This document shows positions 16,269 to 24,796 of a DNA stretch of 64,000 nt, in pieces (positions within the stretch are counted from its first letter, which is position 1; every line of letters starts with the position of its first letter). Under the pieces are notes generated by a model. It made no database searches. It saw only the letters and a list, made by a program, of their open reading frames with translations, and was not told where the DNA came from. The position numbers and the translations under genes are program-made. Source of the DNA: Rhodopseudomonas_A palustris_F (GTDB taxonomy: Bacteria > Pseudomonadota > Alphaproteobacteria > Rhizobiales > Xanthobacteraceae); NCBI RefSeq assembly GCF_000013745.1, contig NC_007925.1, positions 5,332,001 through 5,396,000 of the forward strand. Direction: 5' to 3'.

Positions 16269-17123
16269 ATGAAGATGTCGAGGGGCCGGATCGGCCGGCT
16301 GGTATTCAGTCTGGTTTTCGCAGCGATTGCAATTTCGGCCAGCGGCGTCGCATTCGCCGGATTGGGCCAACCCTCCCCTTGGGAAATCAAGCTGCAGGAC
16401 TCCGCCAGTCCGGTGATGGACAACATCATTTGGTTCCACAATTTCCTGTTGTGGCTGATCACCGGCATCACGCTGTTCGTGCTGGCGCTGCTGGTGATCG
16501 TGGTGGTCCGTTTCAACGCCAAGGCCAATCCGATCCCGTCGCGGACCACCCACAACACCCTGATCGAAGTGGCGTGGACCATCGTCCCGGTGCTGATCCT
16601 GGTCGCGGTGGCGGTGCCGTCGTTCCGGCTGCTGTTTCAGCAGCTCGACATTCCGAAAGCCGACCTCACCATCAAGGCCACCGGCAATCAGTGGAACTGG
16701 TCGTTCTCCTATCCCGACGACAAGATCGATTTCACCTCGATCATGCTGACCGACGAGGAGCGCGCCAAGATCACGCCGACGCCGCCGCGGCTGCTCGCGG
16801 TCGACAATGAGGTGGTGGTGCCGGTCGACAAGGTGGTGCGGGTGCAAACCACCGCCAACGACGTGATCCACTCCTTCGCCATCCCCTCGTTCGGCATCAA
16901 GATCGACGCCATCCCCGGCCGGCTCAACGAGACCTGGTTCAAGGCCACCAAGCAAGGCAAGTTCTACGGCCAGTGCTCCGAACTGTGCGGCAAGGACCAC
17001 GCCTTCATGCCGATCGTGATCAGCGTCGTCAGCGACGAGGAATACGCCGCCTGGAAGAAGAAACAGGTCGCCGCCACCGCCGCCAAATCTTCGCTCGCCT
17101 CGGCAGGCGCCGCCGCGCAATGA
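16269..17123 (+). CDS. coxB: Cytochrome c oxidase subunit II
   Basis: Subunit II of the aa3-type oxidase carries the CuA centre that accepts electrons from cytochrome c. The protein (284 aa from this start) has an N-terminal signal or anchor segment, two membrane helices (about residues 50-75 and 90-110), then a periplasmic cupredoxin domain. The CuA motif is complete: GQCSELCGKDHAFMP supplies C, E, C, H and M ligands, with the upstream His in VIHSFAIPS. The aromatic electron-entry stretch QWNWSFSYPD is present. The start is taken as ATG 16269; a GTG at 16245 is possible but lacks a good ribosome site. It heads the cox operon. Confidence 0.95.
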   Translation: MKMSRGRIGRLVFSLVFAAIAISASGVAFAGLGQPSPWEIKLQDSASPVMDNIIWFHNFLLWLITGITLFVLALLVIVVVRFNAKANPIPSRTTHNTLIEVAWTIVPVLILVAVAVPSFRLLFQQLDIPKADLTIKATGNQWNWSFSYPDDKIDFTSIMLTDEERAKITPTPPRLLAVDNEVVVPVDKVVRVQTTANDVIHSFAIPSFGIKIDAIPGRLNETWFKATKQGKFYGQCSELCGKDHAFMPIVISVVSDEEYAAWKKKQVAATAAKSSLASAGAAAQ

Positions 17124-17194
17124 GCCGCGTCCGCCGCGCGACGCAGCACGACTGAACCGTACGTTTCGAACGACCGCAAGGCAGGATAACAACA

Positions 17195-18817
17195 ATGGTA
17201 ATGGAAACTGCACGGGTTGCTCACTCCGACCACGCCGACGAACACGCCCACGCTCATCCGACCGGCTGGCGGCGCTACGTCTATTCCACCAACCACAAAG
17301 ACATCGGCACGATGTATCTGATCTTCGCGATCGTCGCCGGGCTGATCGGCGGCGCGATGTCGATCGCGATCCGCATCGAGCTGATGTATCCCGGCGTGCA
17401 GATCTTCCACGAAAGCCACACCTACAACGTGTTCGTCACCTCGCACGGCCTGATCATGATCTTCTTCATGGTGATGCCGGCGATGATCGGCGGCTTCGGC
17501 AACTGGTTCGTGCCGCTGATGATCGGCGCGCCCGACATGGCGTTTCCGCGGATGAACAACGTCTCGTTCTGGCTGTTGCCGGCCTCCTTCGCGCTGCTGC
17601 TGACCTCGACCTTCGTCGAGGGCGAGCCGTCGTCGAACGGCGTCGGCGCCGGCTGGACGATGTATGCGCCGCTGTCGACCTCCGGCCATCCCGGGCCGGC
17701 GGTGGACTTCGCGATCCTGGCGCTGCATCTCGCCGGCGCGTCCTCGATCCTCGGCGCGATCAACTTCATCACCACGATCTTCAACATGCGCGCGCCCGGC
17801 ATGACGCTGCACAAGATGCCGCTGTTCGTGTGGTCGATCCTGGTCACGGTGTTCCTGCTGCTGCTGGCGCTGCCGGTGTTGGCCGGTGCCATCACCATGC
17901 TGCTCACCGACCGCAATTTCGGCACCACGTTCTTCTCCGCGGAAGGCGGCGGCGATCCGGTGCTGTTCCAGCATCTGTTCTGGTTCTTCGGCCACCCCGA
18001 AGTCTACATCCTGATTTTGCCGGGCTTCGGCATGATCAGCCAGATCGTCTCGACCTTCTCGAAAAAGCCGGTGTTCGGCTATCTGGGCATGGCCTACGCC
18101 ATGGTGGCGATCGGCGTGATCGGCTTCGTGGTCTGGGCGCATCACATGTACACGGTGGGCATGTCGAGCGCGACGCAGGCCTACTTCGTCGCCGCCACCA
18201 TGGTGATCGCGGTGCCGACCGGGGTGAAGATCTTCTCCTGGATCGCCACGATGTGGGGCGGCTCGATCGAATTCCGCACGCCGATGCTGTGGGCGATCGG
18301 CTTCATCTTCCTGTTCACGGTCGGCGGCGTCACCGGCGTGGTGCTGGCCAATGCCGGCGTCGATCGCGTGCTGCAAGACACCTATTACGTGGTGGCGCAT
18401 TTCCACTACGTGCTGTCGCTGGGCGCGGTGTTCGCGATCTTCGCCGGCTGGTACTACTGGTTCCCGAAGATGACAGGCTACATGTATAACGAGACCATCG
18501 GCAAGCTGCACTTCTGGGTCACCTTCATCGGCGTCAATCTGGTGTTCTTCCCGCAGCATTTCCTCGGCCTGTCCGGCATGCCGCGGCGCTACGTCGACTA
18601 TCCAGACGCCTTCGCCGGCTGGAATCTGGTGTCCTCGATCGGCTCCTACATCTCCGGCTTCGCGGTGCTGATCTTCCTCTACGGCATGGTGCTGGCGTTC
18701 ATCAAAAAGGAAAAGGCCGCCGACAATCCGTGGGGGCCGGGCGCCACCACGCTGGAATGGACCTTGTCATCGCCGCCGCCGTTCCATCAGTTCGAAATTC
18801 TGCCGCGGGTTCGCTGA
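17195..18817 (+). CDS. coxA: Cytochrome c oxidase subunit I (aa3 type)
   Basis: This is the catalytic subunit of the aa3 oxidase, holding haem a and the haem a3-CuB site and pumping protons. The 540-aa length is standard, with about 12 membrane helices. Signatures include NHKDIGTMY at the N-terminus, the GHPEVYILILPGFG helix VI carrying the CuB His and cross-linked Tyr, HHMYTVGM with the CuB His pair, and HFHYVLSLGAVF with the haem ligands. A His-rich leader (HSDHADEHAHAHP) precedes helix I. Start ATG 17195 has an AGGATAA ribosome site upstream; ATG 17201 is an alternative. CtaB follows after 66 bases. Confidence 0.97.
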   Translation: MVMETARVAHSDHADEHAHAHPTGWRRYVYSTNHKDIGTMYLIFAIVAGLIGGAMSIAIRIELMYPGVQIFHESHTYNVFVTSHGLIMIFFMVMPAMIGGFGNWFVPLMIGAPDMAFPRMNNVSFWLLPASFALLLTSTFVEGEPSSNGVGAGWTMYAPLSTSGHPGPAVDFAILALHLAGASSILGAINFITTIFNMRAPGMTLHKMPLFVWSILVTVFLLLLALPVLAGAITMLLTDRNFGTTFFSAEGGGDPVLFQHLFWFFGHPEVYILILPGFGMISQIVSTFSKKPVFGYLGMAYAMVAIGVIGFVVWAHHMYTVGMSSATQAYFVAATMVIAVPTGVKIFSWIATMWGGSIEFRTPMLWAIGFIFLFTVGGVTGVVLANAGVDRVLQDTYYVVAHFHYVLSLGAVFAIFAGWYYWFPKMTGYMYNETIGKLHFWVTFIGVNLVFFPQHFLGLSGMPRRYVDYPDAFAGWNLVSSIGSYISGFAVLIFLYGMVLAFIKKEKAADNPWGPGATTLEWTLSSPPPFHQFEILPRVR

Positions 18818-18883
18818 GCCAAAAAGACGACGCATCCACCGCGGCGACGCGGCGGATGCGGATAACCAAAAGGGAGATGCGCT

Positions 18884-19825
18884 TTGTCGGTTGTTGAAAG
18901 CCACGACATCGAGTTCGCCGCGCCGCGGATCTCCGAGGCGAGCGTTGCCGATTACATCGCGCTGTTGAAGCCGCGGGTGATGTCGCTGGTGATCTTCACC
19001 GCTTTGGTCGGGCTGTTGCTGGCGCCCGGCTATATCCATCCGGTGCTGGCATTCACGTCCATCCTGTGCATCGCGGTCGGCGCGGGCGCCTCCGGGGCGC
19101 TGAACATGTGGTACGAGGACGACATCGACGCCAAGATGACCCGTACCGCCAACCGGCCGATCCCCCGCGGCCGGGTCAGCAAGCCTGAGGCGCTGACCTT
19201 CGGCCTGGTGCTTTCGTTCTTCTCGGTGGTGACGCTCGGCATTCTGGTGAACTGGTTCGCCGCCGCCCTGCTGGCTTTCACCATCTTCTTCTACGTCGTG
19301 ATCTACACCATCTGGCTGAAGCGCTGGACCGCGCAGAACATCGTGATCGGCGGCGCCGCCGGCGCGCTGCCGCCGGTGGTGGCGTGGGCCGCGGCCGCGG
19401 GCTCGCTGTCGGTCGAGCCGATGCTGTTGTTCGCCATCATCTTCTTCTGGACGCCACCGCATTTCTGGGCGTTGGCGCTGTTCCGCGCCGGCGACTACGC
19501 CAATGCCGGGGTGCCGATGCTGCCGGTGACCGCCGGACCCGACGCCACAAGGCTCTCGATCCTGCTCTACACCATCGTGCTTGTCGCTGTGGCTTTCGCG
19601 CCGTGGCCGCTGGGCTATTTCGACGCGATCTACGGCATCACCTCGCTGGCGCTGGGCGGCTGGATGCTGCTGCTGACGCTGCGGGTGTATCGGCTGCGCC
19701 ACGGCAGCGCCGCGTTGCGCGCCAGCCGCAGCCTGTTCAAGTTCTCGATTCTCTACCTGTTCGCGCTGTTCGCGGTGCTGCTGCTCGAGGTCATCGTCCG
19801 CGGCGTGATCGGCGCGTTGGCGTGA
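18884..19825 (+). CDS. ctaB: Protohaem IX farnesyltransferase (haem O synthase)
   Basis: CtaB attaches a farnesyl group to haem b to make haem O, the first step towards haem A for the neighbouring oxidase. The 313-aa UbiA-family membrane protein has about nine helices and two prenyl-binding acidic motifs: NMWYEDDIDAKMTRTANRPIP and the later YTIWLKRWTAQNIVIGG. The FFWTPPHFWALAL segment is typical of the family. It starts at TTG 18884, with AGGGAG at 18871-18876; no ATG fits as well. A 59-aa CoxF-like gene follows 11 bases later. Confidence 0.95.
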   Translation: MSVVESHDIEFAAPRISEASVADYIALLKPRVMSLVIFTALVGLLLAPGYIHPVLAFTSILCIAVGAGASGALNMWYEDDIDAKMTRTANRPIPRGRVSKPEALTFGLVLSFFSVVTLGILVNWFAAALLAFTIFFYVVIYTIWLKRWTAQNIVIGGAAGALPPVVAWAAAAGSLSVEPMLLFAIIFFWTPPHFWALALFRAGDYANAGVPMLPVTAGPDATRLSILLYTIVLVAVAFAPWPLGYFDAIYGITSLALGGWMLLLTLRVYRLRHGSAALRASRSLFKFSILYLFALFAVLLLEVIVRGVIGALA

Positions 19826-19836
19826 AGGAGGCGACG

Positions 19837-20016
19837 ATGATTGATTCGCAACGCCCGAACGCACCGTTGATCGACGGCGTGGTACTGACCCCGGCGCAGA
19901 AGAAATCGCAGCGCGAGCGTTCGATCGCGATCGCGCTTTCGCTCGGCGTGCTGGTGGTGCTGTTCTTCGCCGTCACCATGGTGAAGGGCGCCGCCGTGCT
20001 GGTCCGGCCGATGTGA
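19837..20016 (+). CDS. Small CoxF-like membrane protein of the cox operon
   Basis: This 59-aa protein has a polar N-terminal half (residues 1-30, containing LTPAQKKSQRERS) and one membrane helix (SIAIALSLGVLVVLFFAVTMV), ending near residue 52. Small proteins of this kind, called CoxF or cytochrome c oxidase assembly proteins, sit between ctaB and ctaG in many alphaproteobacteria. The start ATG 19837 has a strong AAGGAGG ribosome site. Position and topology support a role in oxidase assembly or stability, but there is no catalytic motif. It is easily missed because of its length. Confidence 0.85.
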   Translation: MIDSQRPNAPLIDGVVLTPAQKKSQRERSIAIALSLGVLVVLFFAVTMVKGAAVLVRPM

Positions 20017-20032
20017 TGGAGCACGCGCAGCG

Positions 20033-20653
20033 ATGACCGAGCAGCCGACCAACCGCAACGACGTGCCGCGCCGCGGGCTTGGCCGCGATGCCACAGTGGC
20101 GTCGATCTGCGGACTGGTGGTGGCGCTGATGGTCGGCGCGTCCTACGCCGCTGTGCCGTTCTACAACTGGTTCTGCCGCGCCACCGGCTTCAACGGCACC
20201 ACCCAAGTCGCGACCGCCGCACCAATTGCTGCGCCGCTGCCGCGCAAGATCACGGTGCGGTTCGATTCCAACGTCAACGGCCTGCCGTGGAAGTTTACGC
20301 CCGAACAGACCGAGATCGAGATCCCGATCGGCCAGGTGGTGACGGTGTTCTATACCGTGACCAACCTCTCCGCGCATGAAACCACCGGCCAGGCCGCCTA
20401 CAACGTCGCGCCACTGACGGTCGGGGCGTATTTCCAGAAGATCAACTGCTTCTGCTTCACCGAGCAGACCTTTGCCGCCGGCGAAACCCGCGAGATGCCG
20501 GTGGTGTTCTACGTCGACCCGGCGCTCGCCGCCGATCCGGAGAACGACGGGCTCAACAGCATCACGCTGTCCTACACCTTCTATCCGGTCCGGGCGCCCA
20601 CGCCGAAGCCGGTGGCCGCTGGCGAGCCGGACAGCCGCAAGGGGGCGCTGTGA
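20033..20653 (+). CDS. ctaG: Cytochrome c oxidase assembly protein CtaG (Cox11)
   Basis: CtaG/Cox11 delivers copper to the CuB site of subunit I. The 206-aa protein has one N-terminal membrane anchor (residues about 20-43, ASICGLVVALMVGASYAAVPFY) with FYNWFCRATGFNGTTQ just after it. The periplasmic domain carries the copper-binding motif INCFCF (about residues 141-146) and the C-terminal strand SITLSYTFYP. The length is typical. The start ATG 20033 lies 16 bases after the CoxF-like gene, and coxC follows, matching the classical cox order. Confidence 0.95.
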   Translation: MTEQPTNRNDVPRRGLGRDATVASICGLVVALMVGASYAAVPFYNWFCRATGFNGTTQVATAAPIAAPLPRKITVRFDSNVNGLPWKFTPEQTEIEIPIGQVVTVFYTVTNLSAHETTGQAAYNVAPLTVGAYFQKINCFCFTEQTFAAGETREMPVVFYVDPALAADPENDGLNSITLSYTFYPVRAPTPKPVAAGEPDSRKGAL

Positions 20654-20813
20654 GCTCATGACCGATCACGACACGCCTCCGCCGTCCCATCTCAGCGCTG
20701 CCGCCCCTGGCGCGCCCGATTCCGCGACGTCCCATCACCCGACCCCGCTTCAAACCACGCCCGCTTCCGATCACGCACCGGCTCTGGCCGGCCCCGCCCA
20801 CGGAGACACCGCC

Positions 20814-21671
20814 ATGGCCACGGCGCACGCCAAGCACCACGACTATCATCTCGTCGATCCGAGCCCCTGGCCGGTGGTGGGCTCGCTGTCCGCTTTTGTC
20901 ATGGCGGTCGGCGCCGTCACCTGGATGCACCACATGTTCGCTGGCGCGCCGTTCCTGTTCGGCGCCGGCACCATCGGCGTGCTCTACACCATGGCGGCGT
21001 GGTGGGGCGACGTGATCCGCGAGGCGCAGGTCAAAGGCGATCACACCCGGGTCGTGCAGATCAGCCACCGCTACGGCATGATCCTGTTCATCGCCTCCGA
21101 GGTGATGTTCTTCGTCGCCTGGTTCTGGGCGTATTTCAATTCGGCATTGTTTCCCGGCGATCCGGTCCACGCCGCCCGCGAGGCGCTGTTCGGCGGGGTG
21201 TGGCCGCCGAAGGGCATCGAAACCTTCGATCCCTGGCACCTGCCGCTGCTCAATACGCTGATCCTGTTGACCTCGGGCACCACGGTGACCTGGGCGCATC
21301 ACGCGCTGTTGCAGAACGACCGCAAGGGGCTGAAATGGGGACTGATCCTCACCATCGCGCTCGGCATCACCTTCAGCTGCGTGCAGGCCTATGAATACAG
21401 CCATGCCGCGTTCTCCTTCGCCGACAACATCTACGGCGCCACCTTCTTCATGGCCACCGGCTTCCACGGCTTTCACGTGCTGGTCGGCACCATCTTCCTC
21501 ACCGTCTGCCTGATGCGCGCCTATGCCGGGCACTTCACCCCGACCCAGCACCTTGGCTTCGAATTCGCCGCCTGGTACTGGCATTTCGTCGACGTGGTCT
21601 GGCTGTTCCTGTTCATCAGCATCTATGTCTGGGGCCACGGCGCCTCGACCATGGCGCACGGCGCGCATTGA
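20814..21671 (+). CDS. coxC: Cytochrome c oxidase subunit III
   Basis: Subunit III stabilises the oxidase and protects against turnover inactivation. The 285-aa protein has seven predicted helices. Family signatures are HHDYHLVDPSPWPVVGSLSAF (split: HHDYHLVDPS and PWPVVGS) at the N-terminus, SEVMFFVAWFWAYF in helix III, GTTVTWAHHAL, GFHGFHVLVGTIFL and the C-terminal WYWHFVDVVWLFLFI. I chose ATG 20814, which has GGAG at 20802-20805 and matches known starts. An in-frame ATG at 20658 would add 52 Pro/Ala/His-rich residues with no good ribosome site. Confidence 0.94.
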   Translation: MATAHAKHHDYHLVDPSPWPVVGSLSAFVMAVGAVTWMHHMFAGAPFLFGAGTIGVLYTMAAWWGDVIREAQVKGDHTRVVQISHRYGMILFIASEVMFFVAWFWAYFNSALFPGDPVHAAREALFGGVWPPKGIETFDPWHLPLLNTLILLTSGTTVTWAHHALLQNDRKGLKWGLILTIALGITFSCVQAYEYSHAAFSFADNIYGATFFMATGFHGFHVLVGTIFLTVCLMRAYAGHFTPTQHLGFEFAAWYWHFVDVVWLFLFISIYVWGHGASTMAHGAH

Positions 21672-21701
21672 GGTTGCGGATACAGACGGGGCTTTCTCCC
21701 C

Positions 21702-21836
21702 GTGTCCCGGACGCGCTGCAGCGTTCTTCACGCTGCGCGCAGATCCGGGACCGTCCCATAGGCTGCCTTCGTGACGGCCCCGGATCTGCAGCGCACCACG
21801 CCGCAAGAGCGGCGCGTTGCGCTGCGTCCGGGGCAC
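21702..21836. repeat. Palindromic intergenic repeat, family F copy 1
   Basis: Starts GTGTCCCGGACGCGCTGCA and ends TGCGCTGCGTCCGGGGCAC, an inverted pair. Inner arms AGATCCGGGACCGT and ACGGCCCCGGATCT form a second inverted match. It sits between coxC and the DUF983 gene, which may be co-transcribed across it. A related copy lies at 62168. Confidence 0.8.
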
Positions 21837-21868
21837 TCACACATTGAAGGTCAGCAAGGACGCACAGC

Positions 21869-22270
21869 ATGATCGACCACCGGCCTGACATTCCCACCCC
21901 CACCGTCCTGCAGAGCGCGCTGCGCGGCCTCGCCTGCCGCTGCCCGCGCTGCGGCGAGGGCAAGCTCTACGCCGGCTTTCTCACATTGGCGCCGTCCTGC
22001 ACGGTGTGCGGCCTGGACTACGCTTTCATCGATAGCGGCGACGGCCCGGCGATCTTCATCATCATGATCGCCGGCGCCATCGTGGTCGGCTGCGCGCTGA
22101 TCGTCGAGGTGAAGTACCAACCGCCGTTCTGGGTGCACGCCGCATTGTGGCTGCCCTTGATCCTCGCCACCACGCTGTTGCCGCTACGGTCGATGAAGGC
22201 GCTGTTGATCGCGCTGCAATTCCACCACAAGGCGCAAGAGGGCCAATTGGTGGATCGCGCGCCGAAATGA
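21869..22270 (+). CDS. DUF983 family membrane protein
   Basis: This 133-aa protein belongs to DUF983, small proteins commonly found in cytochrome oxidase operons of alphaproteobacteria. It has a zinc-ribbon-like pair of motifs near the N-terminus, CRCPRCGEG and APSCTVCGLDY (residues about 28-55). Two membrane helices follow (AIFIIMIAGAIVVGCALIV and ALWLPLILATTLLP). The function is unknown; context suggests oxidase assembly or metal handling. The ATG 21869 start follows a family F repeat. Its stop overlaps the SURF1 start by 4 bases (ATGA). Confidence 0.88.
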   Translation: MIDHRPDIPTPTVLQSALRGLACRCPRCGEGKLYAGFLTLAPSCTVCGLDYAFIDSGDGPAIFIIMIAGAIVVGCALIVEVKYQPPFWVHAALWLPLILATTLLPLRSMKALLIALQFHHKAQEGQLVDRAPK

Positions 22271-23046
22271 GCAATGTCTTCCCGCGGAGCCGCGGCCGGC
22301 TCGGCCTCGGCGTGATCGCAGCTCTGATGGTGGCGGTGTTGCTGTCGCTCGGGGTCTGGCAATTGCAGCGCCGGGTGCAGAAACACGCGCTGATCGCCGC
22401 ATTGACCGAGCGGCTGGCGGCGCCGCCCGGCGAGTTGCCGCGGGCTGTCGAGTGGCCGAAGCTCACTCCGGCGCAGGACGAATTCCGCCGTGTCGCTTTC
22501 ACCGCGAGCTACGCCAACCAGCCCGACGCGATGGTGTATTCCTCCGGCTCGGCGATCCGCGACGACATCGCCGGCCCCGGCACCTGGGCGATGCTGCCGG
22601 CGCGGCTGCCGGGCGGGCAGACCCTCATAATCAATGCCGGCTTCGTTCCCAACACCATGCAGGACCGCGCCCAGCAGGACCGCGCGGTGGCGTCGCTGCG
22701 CAGCGGCGAGCCGGTGGCGCTGACCGGCTATCTGCGGTTGCCCGAAGCCGGCGGCGCGCTGACGCCGGCGCCCGACGTGGCCAAGCGGCTGTGGTTCGCT
22801 CGCGACACCGCCGCGATGGCGGCGGCGCTCGGCTGGGGCGAGGTGGCGCCGTTCTACATCGACTTGGAGACGCCGGTACCCGCCTCCGGCGTGCCCAAGC
22901 CTGGCCCGCTCGGCGTGCATCTGAAGGACGACCACCTGCAATACGCCATCACCTGGTTCGGCCTGGCCGGCGCGGTGGCGATCGCCTTCGCGGTCTGGCT
23001 CAATGGGCAGCGGCGGCGGCGCAGCGGCGATGATATCGCCCGCTGA
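22267..23046 (+). CDS. SURF1 family oxidase assembly protein
   Basis: SURF1 (Shy1) helps insert haem a into subunit I of aa3 oxidases. The 259-aa protein has two membrane helices at the ends (about residues 14-32, LGVIAALMVAVLLSLGVWQLQ, and 225-245, ITWFGLAGAVAIAFAVW) with a periplasmic domain between, the standard topology. Conserved blocks include LGVWQLQRR, GTWAMLPARLPGGQTLIINAGFV (core LIINAGFVP), ALTGYLRLPE and HLQYAITWFGLA near the C-terminus. The start ATG 22267 lies inside the DUF983 stop. It ends the visible cox cluster. Confidence 0.93.
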   Translation: MSNVFPRSRGRLGLGVIAALMVAVLLSLGVWQLQRRVQKHALIAALTERLAAPPGELPRAVEWPKLTPAQDEFRRVAFTASYANQPDAMVYSSGSAIRDDIAGPGTWAMLPARLPGGQTLIINAGFVPNTMQDRAQQDRAVASLRSGEPVALTGYLRLPEAGGALTPAPDVAKRLWFARDTAAMAAALGWGEVAPFYIDLETPVPASGVPKPGPLGVHLKDDHLQYAITWFGLAGAVAIAFAVWLNGQRRRRSGDDIAR

Positions 23047-23102
23047 GTCTGACCCTGCCCAACCGAATTACTGCAACGGCGATAAGGCACGGCATCCAAC
23101 CC

Positions 23103-23190
23103 GTCATGGCCGCGCTCGTCGCGGCCATCCACGCCCACAAGCGACGCCTTGCCGGTTTCCGTGGGTGGCCGGGACATGCCCGGCCATGAC
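23103..23190. repeat. Palindromic intergenic repeat, family E
   Basis: Starts GTCATGGCCGCGCTCGTC and ends GCCCGGCCATGAC, with inner CGGCCATCCACG and CGTGGGTGGCCGGG as an inverted match. It lies in the 331-bp gap before thrC (23047-23377). The rest of this gap shows only the thrC ribosome site. Confidence 0.8.
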
Positions 23191-23377
23191 GCGGAGAGGG
23201 CATTGGCCTTCCGCGGGCGACGCGCCGGTTTCGGCCTGAGGGATCCACACGGGCTTGCGCAGCGCTTCCTTGTGAAGCTCCGAGCGAGCTTGTAAGGTGC
23301 CTTTGAATCCTTCGCGGATGGACGGAACTTCCACATTATCAAGGGCTTGGCGAAAACGCGCGCCTTTGGAGGACGTG

Positions 23378-24796
23378 TTGACGCAGTATATTTCGACGCG
23401 GGGCGAGGCCCCCAAGCTCGGCTTTTGCGATGTCATGCTGACCGGGCTCGCCCGCGACGGTGGGCTCTATGTGCCTGAGATCTGGCCGCAATTGGCGCCC
23501 GACGCGATCGCGGGGTTTTTCGGCCGGCCGTATTGGGAGGTCGCCGTCGAGGTGATCCGCCCGTTCATCGGCGGCGAGATCTCCGACGAAGATCTCGGCC
23601 GGATGGCCAACGAGGCCTATGCCACGTTCCGGCATCCCGCGGTGGTGCCGCTGCGCCAGACCGCGCCCAGCCAATTCGTGCTGGAATTGTTTCACGGCTC
23701 GACGCTGGCGTTCAAGGATGTCGCGATGCAGCTATTATCGCGGCTGATGGACCACGTGCTGGCGAAGCGCCAACAGCGCATCACCATCGTGGTCGCGACC
23801 TCCGGCGACACCGGCGGCGCCGCGGTCGACGCCTTCGCCGGGCGCGACAATGTCGATCTGATCGTGCTGTTTCCGCACGGCCGGATCTCCGACGTGCAAC
23901 GCCGGATGATGACCACGTCGGCGGCGAGTAACGTTCACGCGGTGGCGCTGCAAGGCAATTTCGACGATTGCCAGGCGATCGTGAAGGGGCTGTTCAACCA
24001 CCACAAATTCCGCGATCGCGTGGCGCTGTCCGGCGTCAATTCGATCAACTGGGCGCGGATCATCGCCCAGGTGGTGTACTACTTCACCAGCGCGGTGGCG
24101 CTCGGCGCGCCGGGGCGCGGCGTCGATTTCACCGTGCCGACCGGCAATTTCGGCGACATCTTCGCCGGCTATGTCGCAAAGCGGATGGGGCTGCCGATCC
24201 GCAAGCTGAAGATCGCCGCCAACGTCAACGACATTTTGGCGCGCACCCTGAAGACCGGGATCCACGAGGTCCGCGAGGTCCACGCCACCGCGTCGCCGTC
24301 GATGGACATCCAGGTGTCGTCGAATTTCGAGCGGCTGCTGTTCGAGGCCTCGGGCCGCGACGCCGCCTTGGTGCGCGGGTTGATGGCCTCGCTGCAGCAA
24401 TCCGGCCGCTACGTGCTGCCGGATCGCGTGCTGGCGGCGATCCGCGAACAATTCGACGCCGGCCGCGCCGACGAAGAGGAAACCGCAGCCGCGATCCGCA
24501 CCGCCTGGCGCGAGGCCGGCGACCTGGTCGACCCGCACACCGCGGTGGCGTTGGCGGTGGCCGACCGCGACCAAACCGATTCGAGCGTTCCCAACATCGT
24601 GCTGTCCACCGCCCATGCGGCGAAATTCCCCGACGCGGTGGAAGCGGCCTGCGGCGTGCGTCCGGACTTGCCGCTGTGGCTGGAGGGTCTGATGACGAGG
24701 CCCGAGCAGATCACCACCCTGAAGCCCGATCAGGCGACGGTGGAAAACTACGTGCTTGCGGTCAGCCGCGCCGCGAAACAAGGAGTTGCCGGATGA
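23378..24796 (+). CDS. thrC: Threonine synthase
   Basis: Threonine synthase converts O-phosphohomoserine to threonine using pyridoxal phosphate. The 472-aa protein is of the longer proteobacterial/fungal type. It begins TQYISTRGEAPKLGFCD with the following LARDGGLYVPE typical of this class. The PLP lysine is in HGSTLAFKDVAMQ (about residue 112), and TSGDTGGAAVDAF and TVPTGNFGDIFAGY are cofactor-phosphate and fold motifs. I chose TTG 23378, with GGAGG at 23368-23372, because known ThrC proteins start MTQYISTRG; the frame upstream is open but looks non-coding. The M16 peptidase gene overlaps its stop by 4 bases. Confidence 0.94.
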   Translation: MTQYISTRGEAPKLGFCDVMLTGLARDGGLYVPEIWPQLAPDAIAGFFGRPYWEVAVEVIRPFIGGEISDEDLGRMANEAYATFRHPAVVPLRQTAPSQFVLELFHGSTLAFKDVAMQLLSRLMDHVLAKRQQRITIVVATSGDTGGAAVDAFAGRDNVDLIVLFPHGRISDVQRRMMTTSAASNVHAVALQGNFDDCQAIVKGLFNHHKFRDRVALSGVNSINWARIIAQVVYYFTSAVALGAPGRGVDFTVPTGNFGDIFAGYVAKRMGLPIRKLKIAANVNDILARTLKTGIHEVREVHATASPSMDIQVSSNFERLLFEASGRDAALVRGLMASLQQSGRYVLPDRVLAAIREQFDAGRADEEETAAAIRTAWREAGDLVDPHTAVALAVADRDQTDSSVPNIVLSTAHAAKFPDAVEAACGVRPDLPLWLEGLMTRPEQITTLKPDQATVENYVLAVSRAAKQGVAG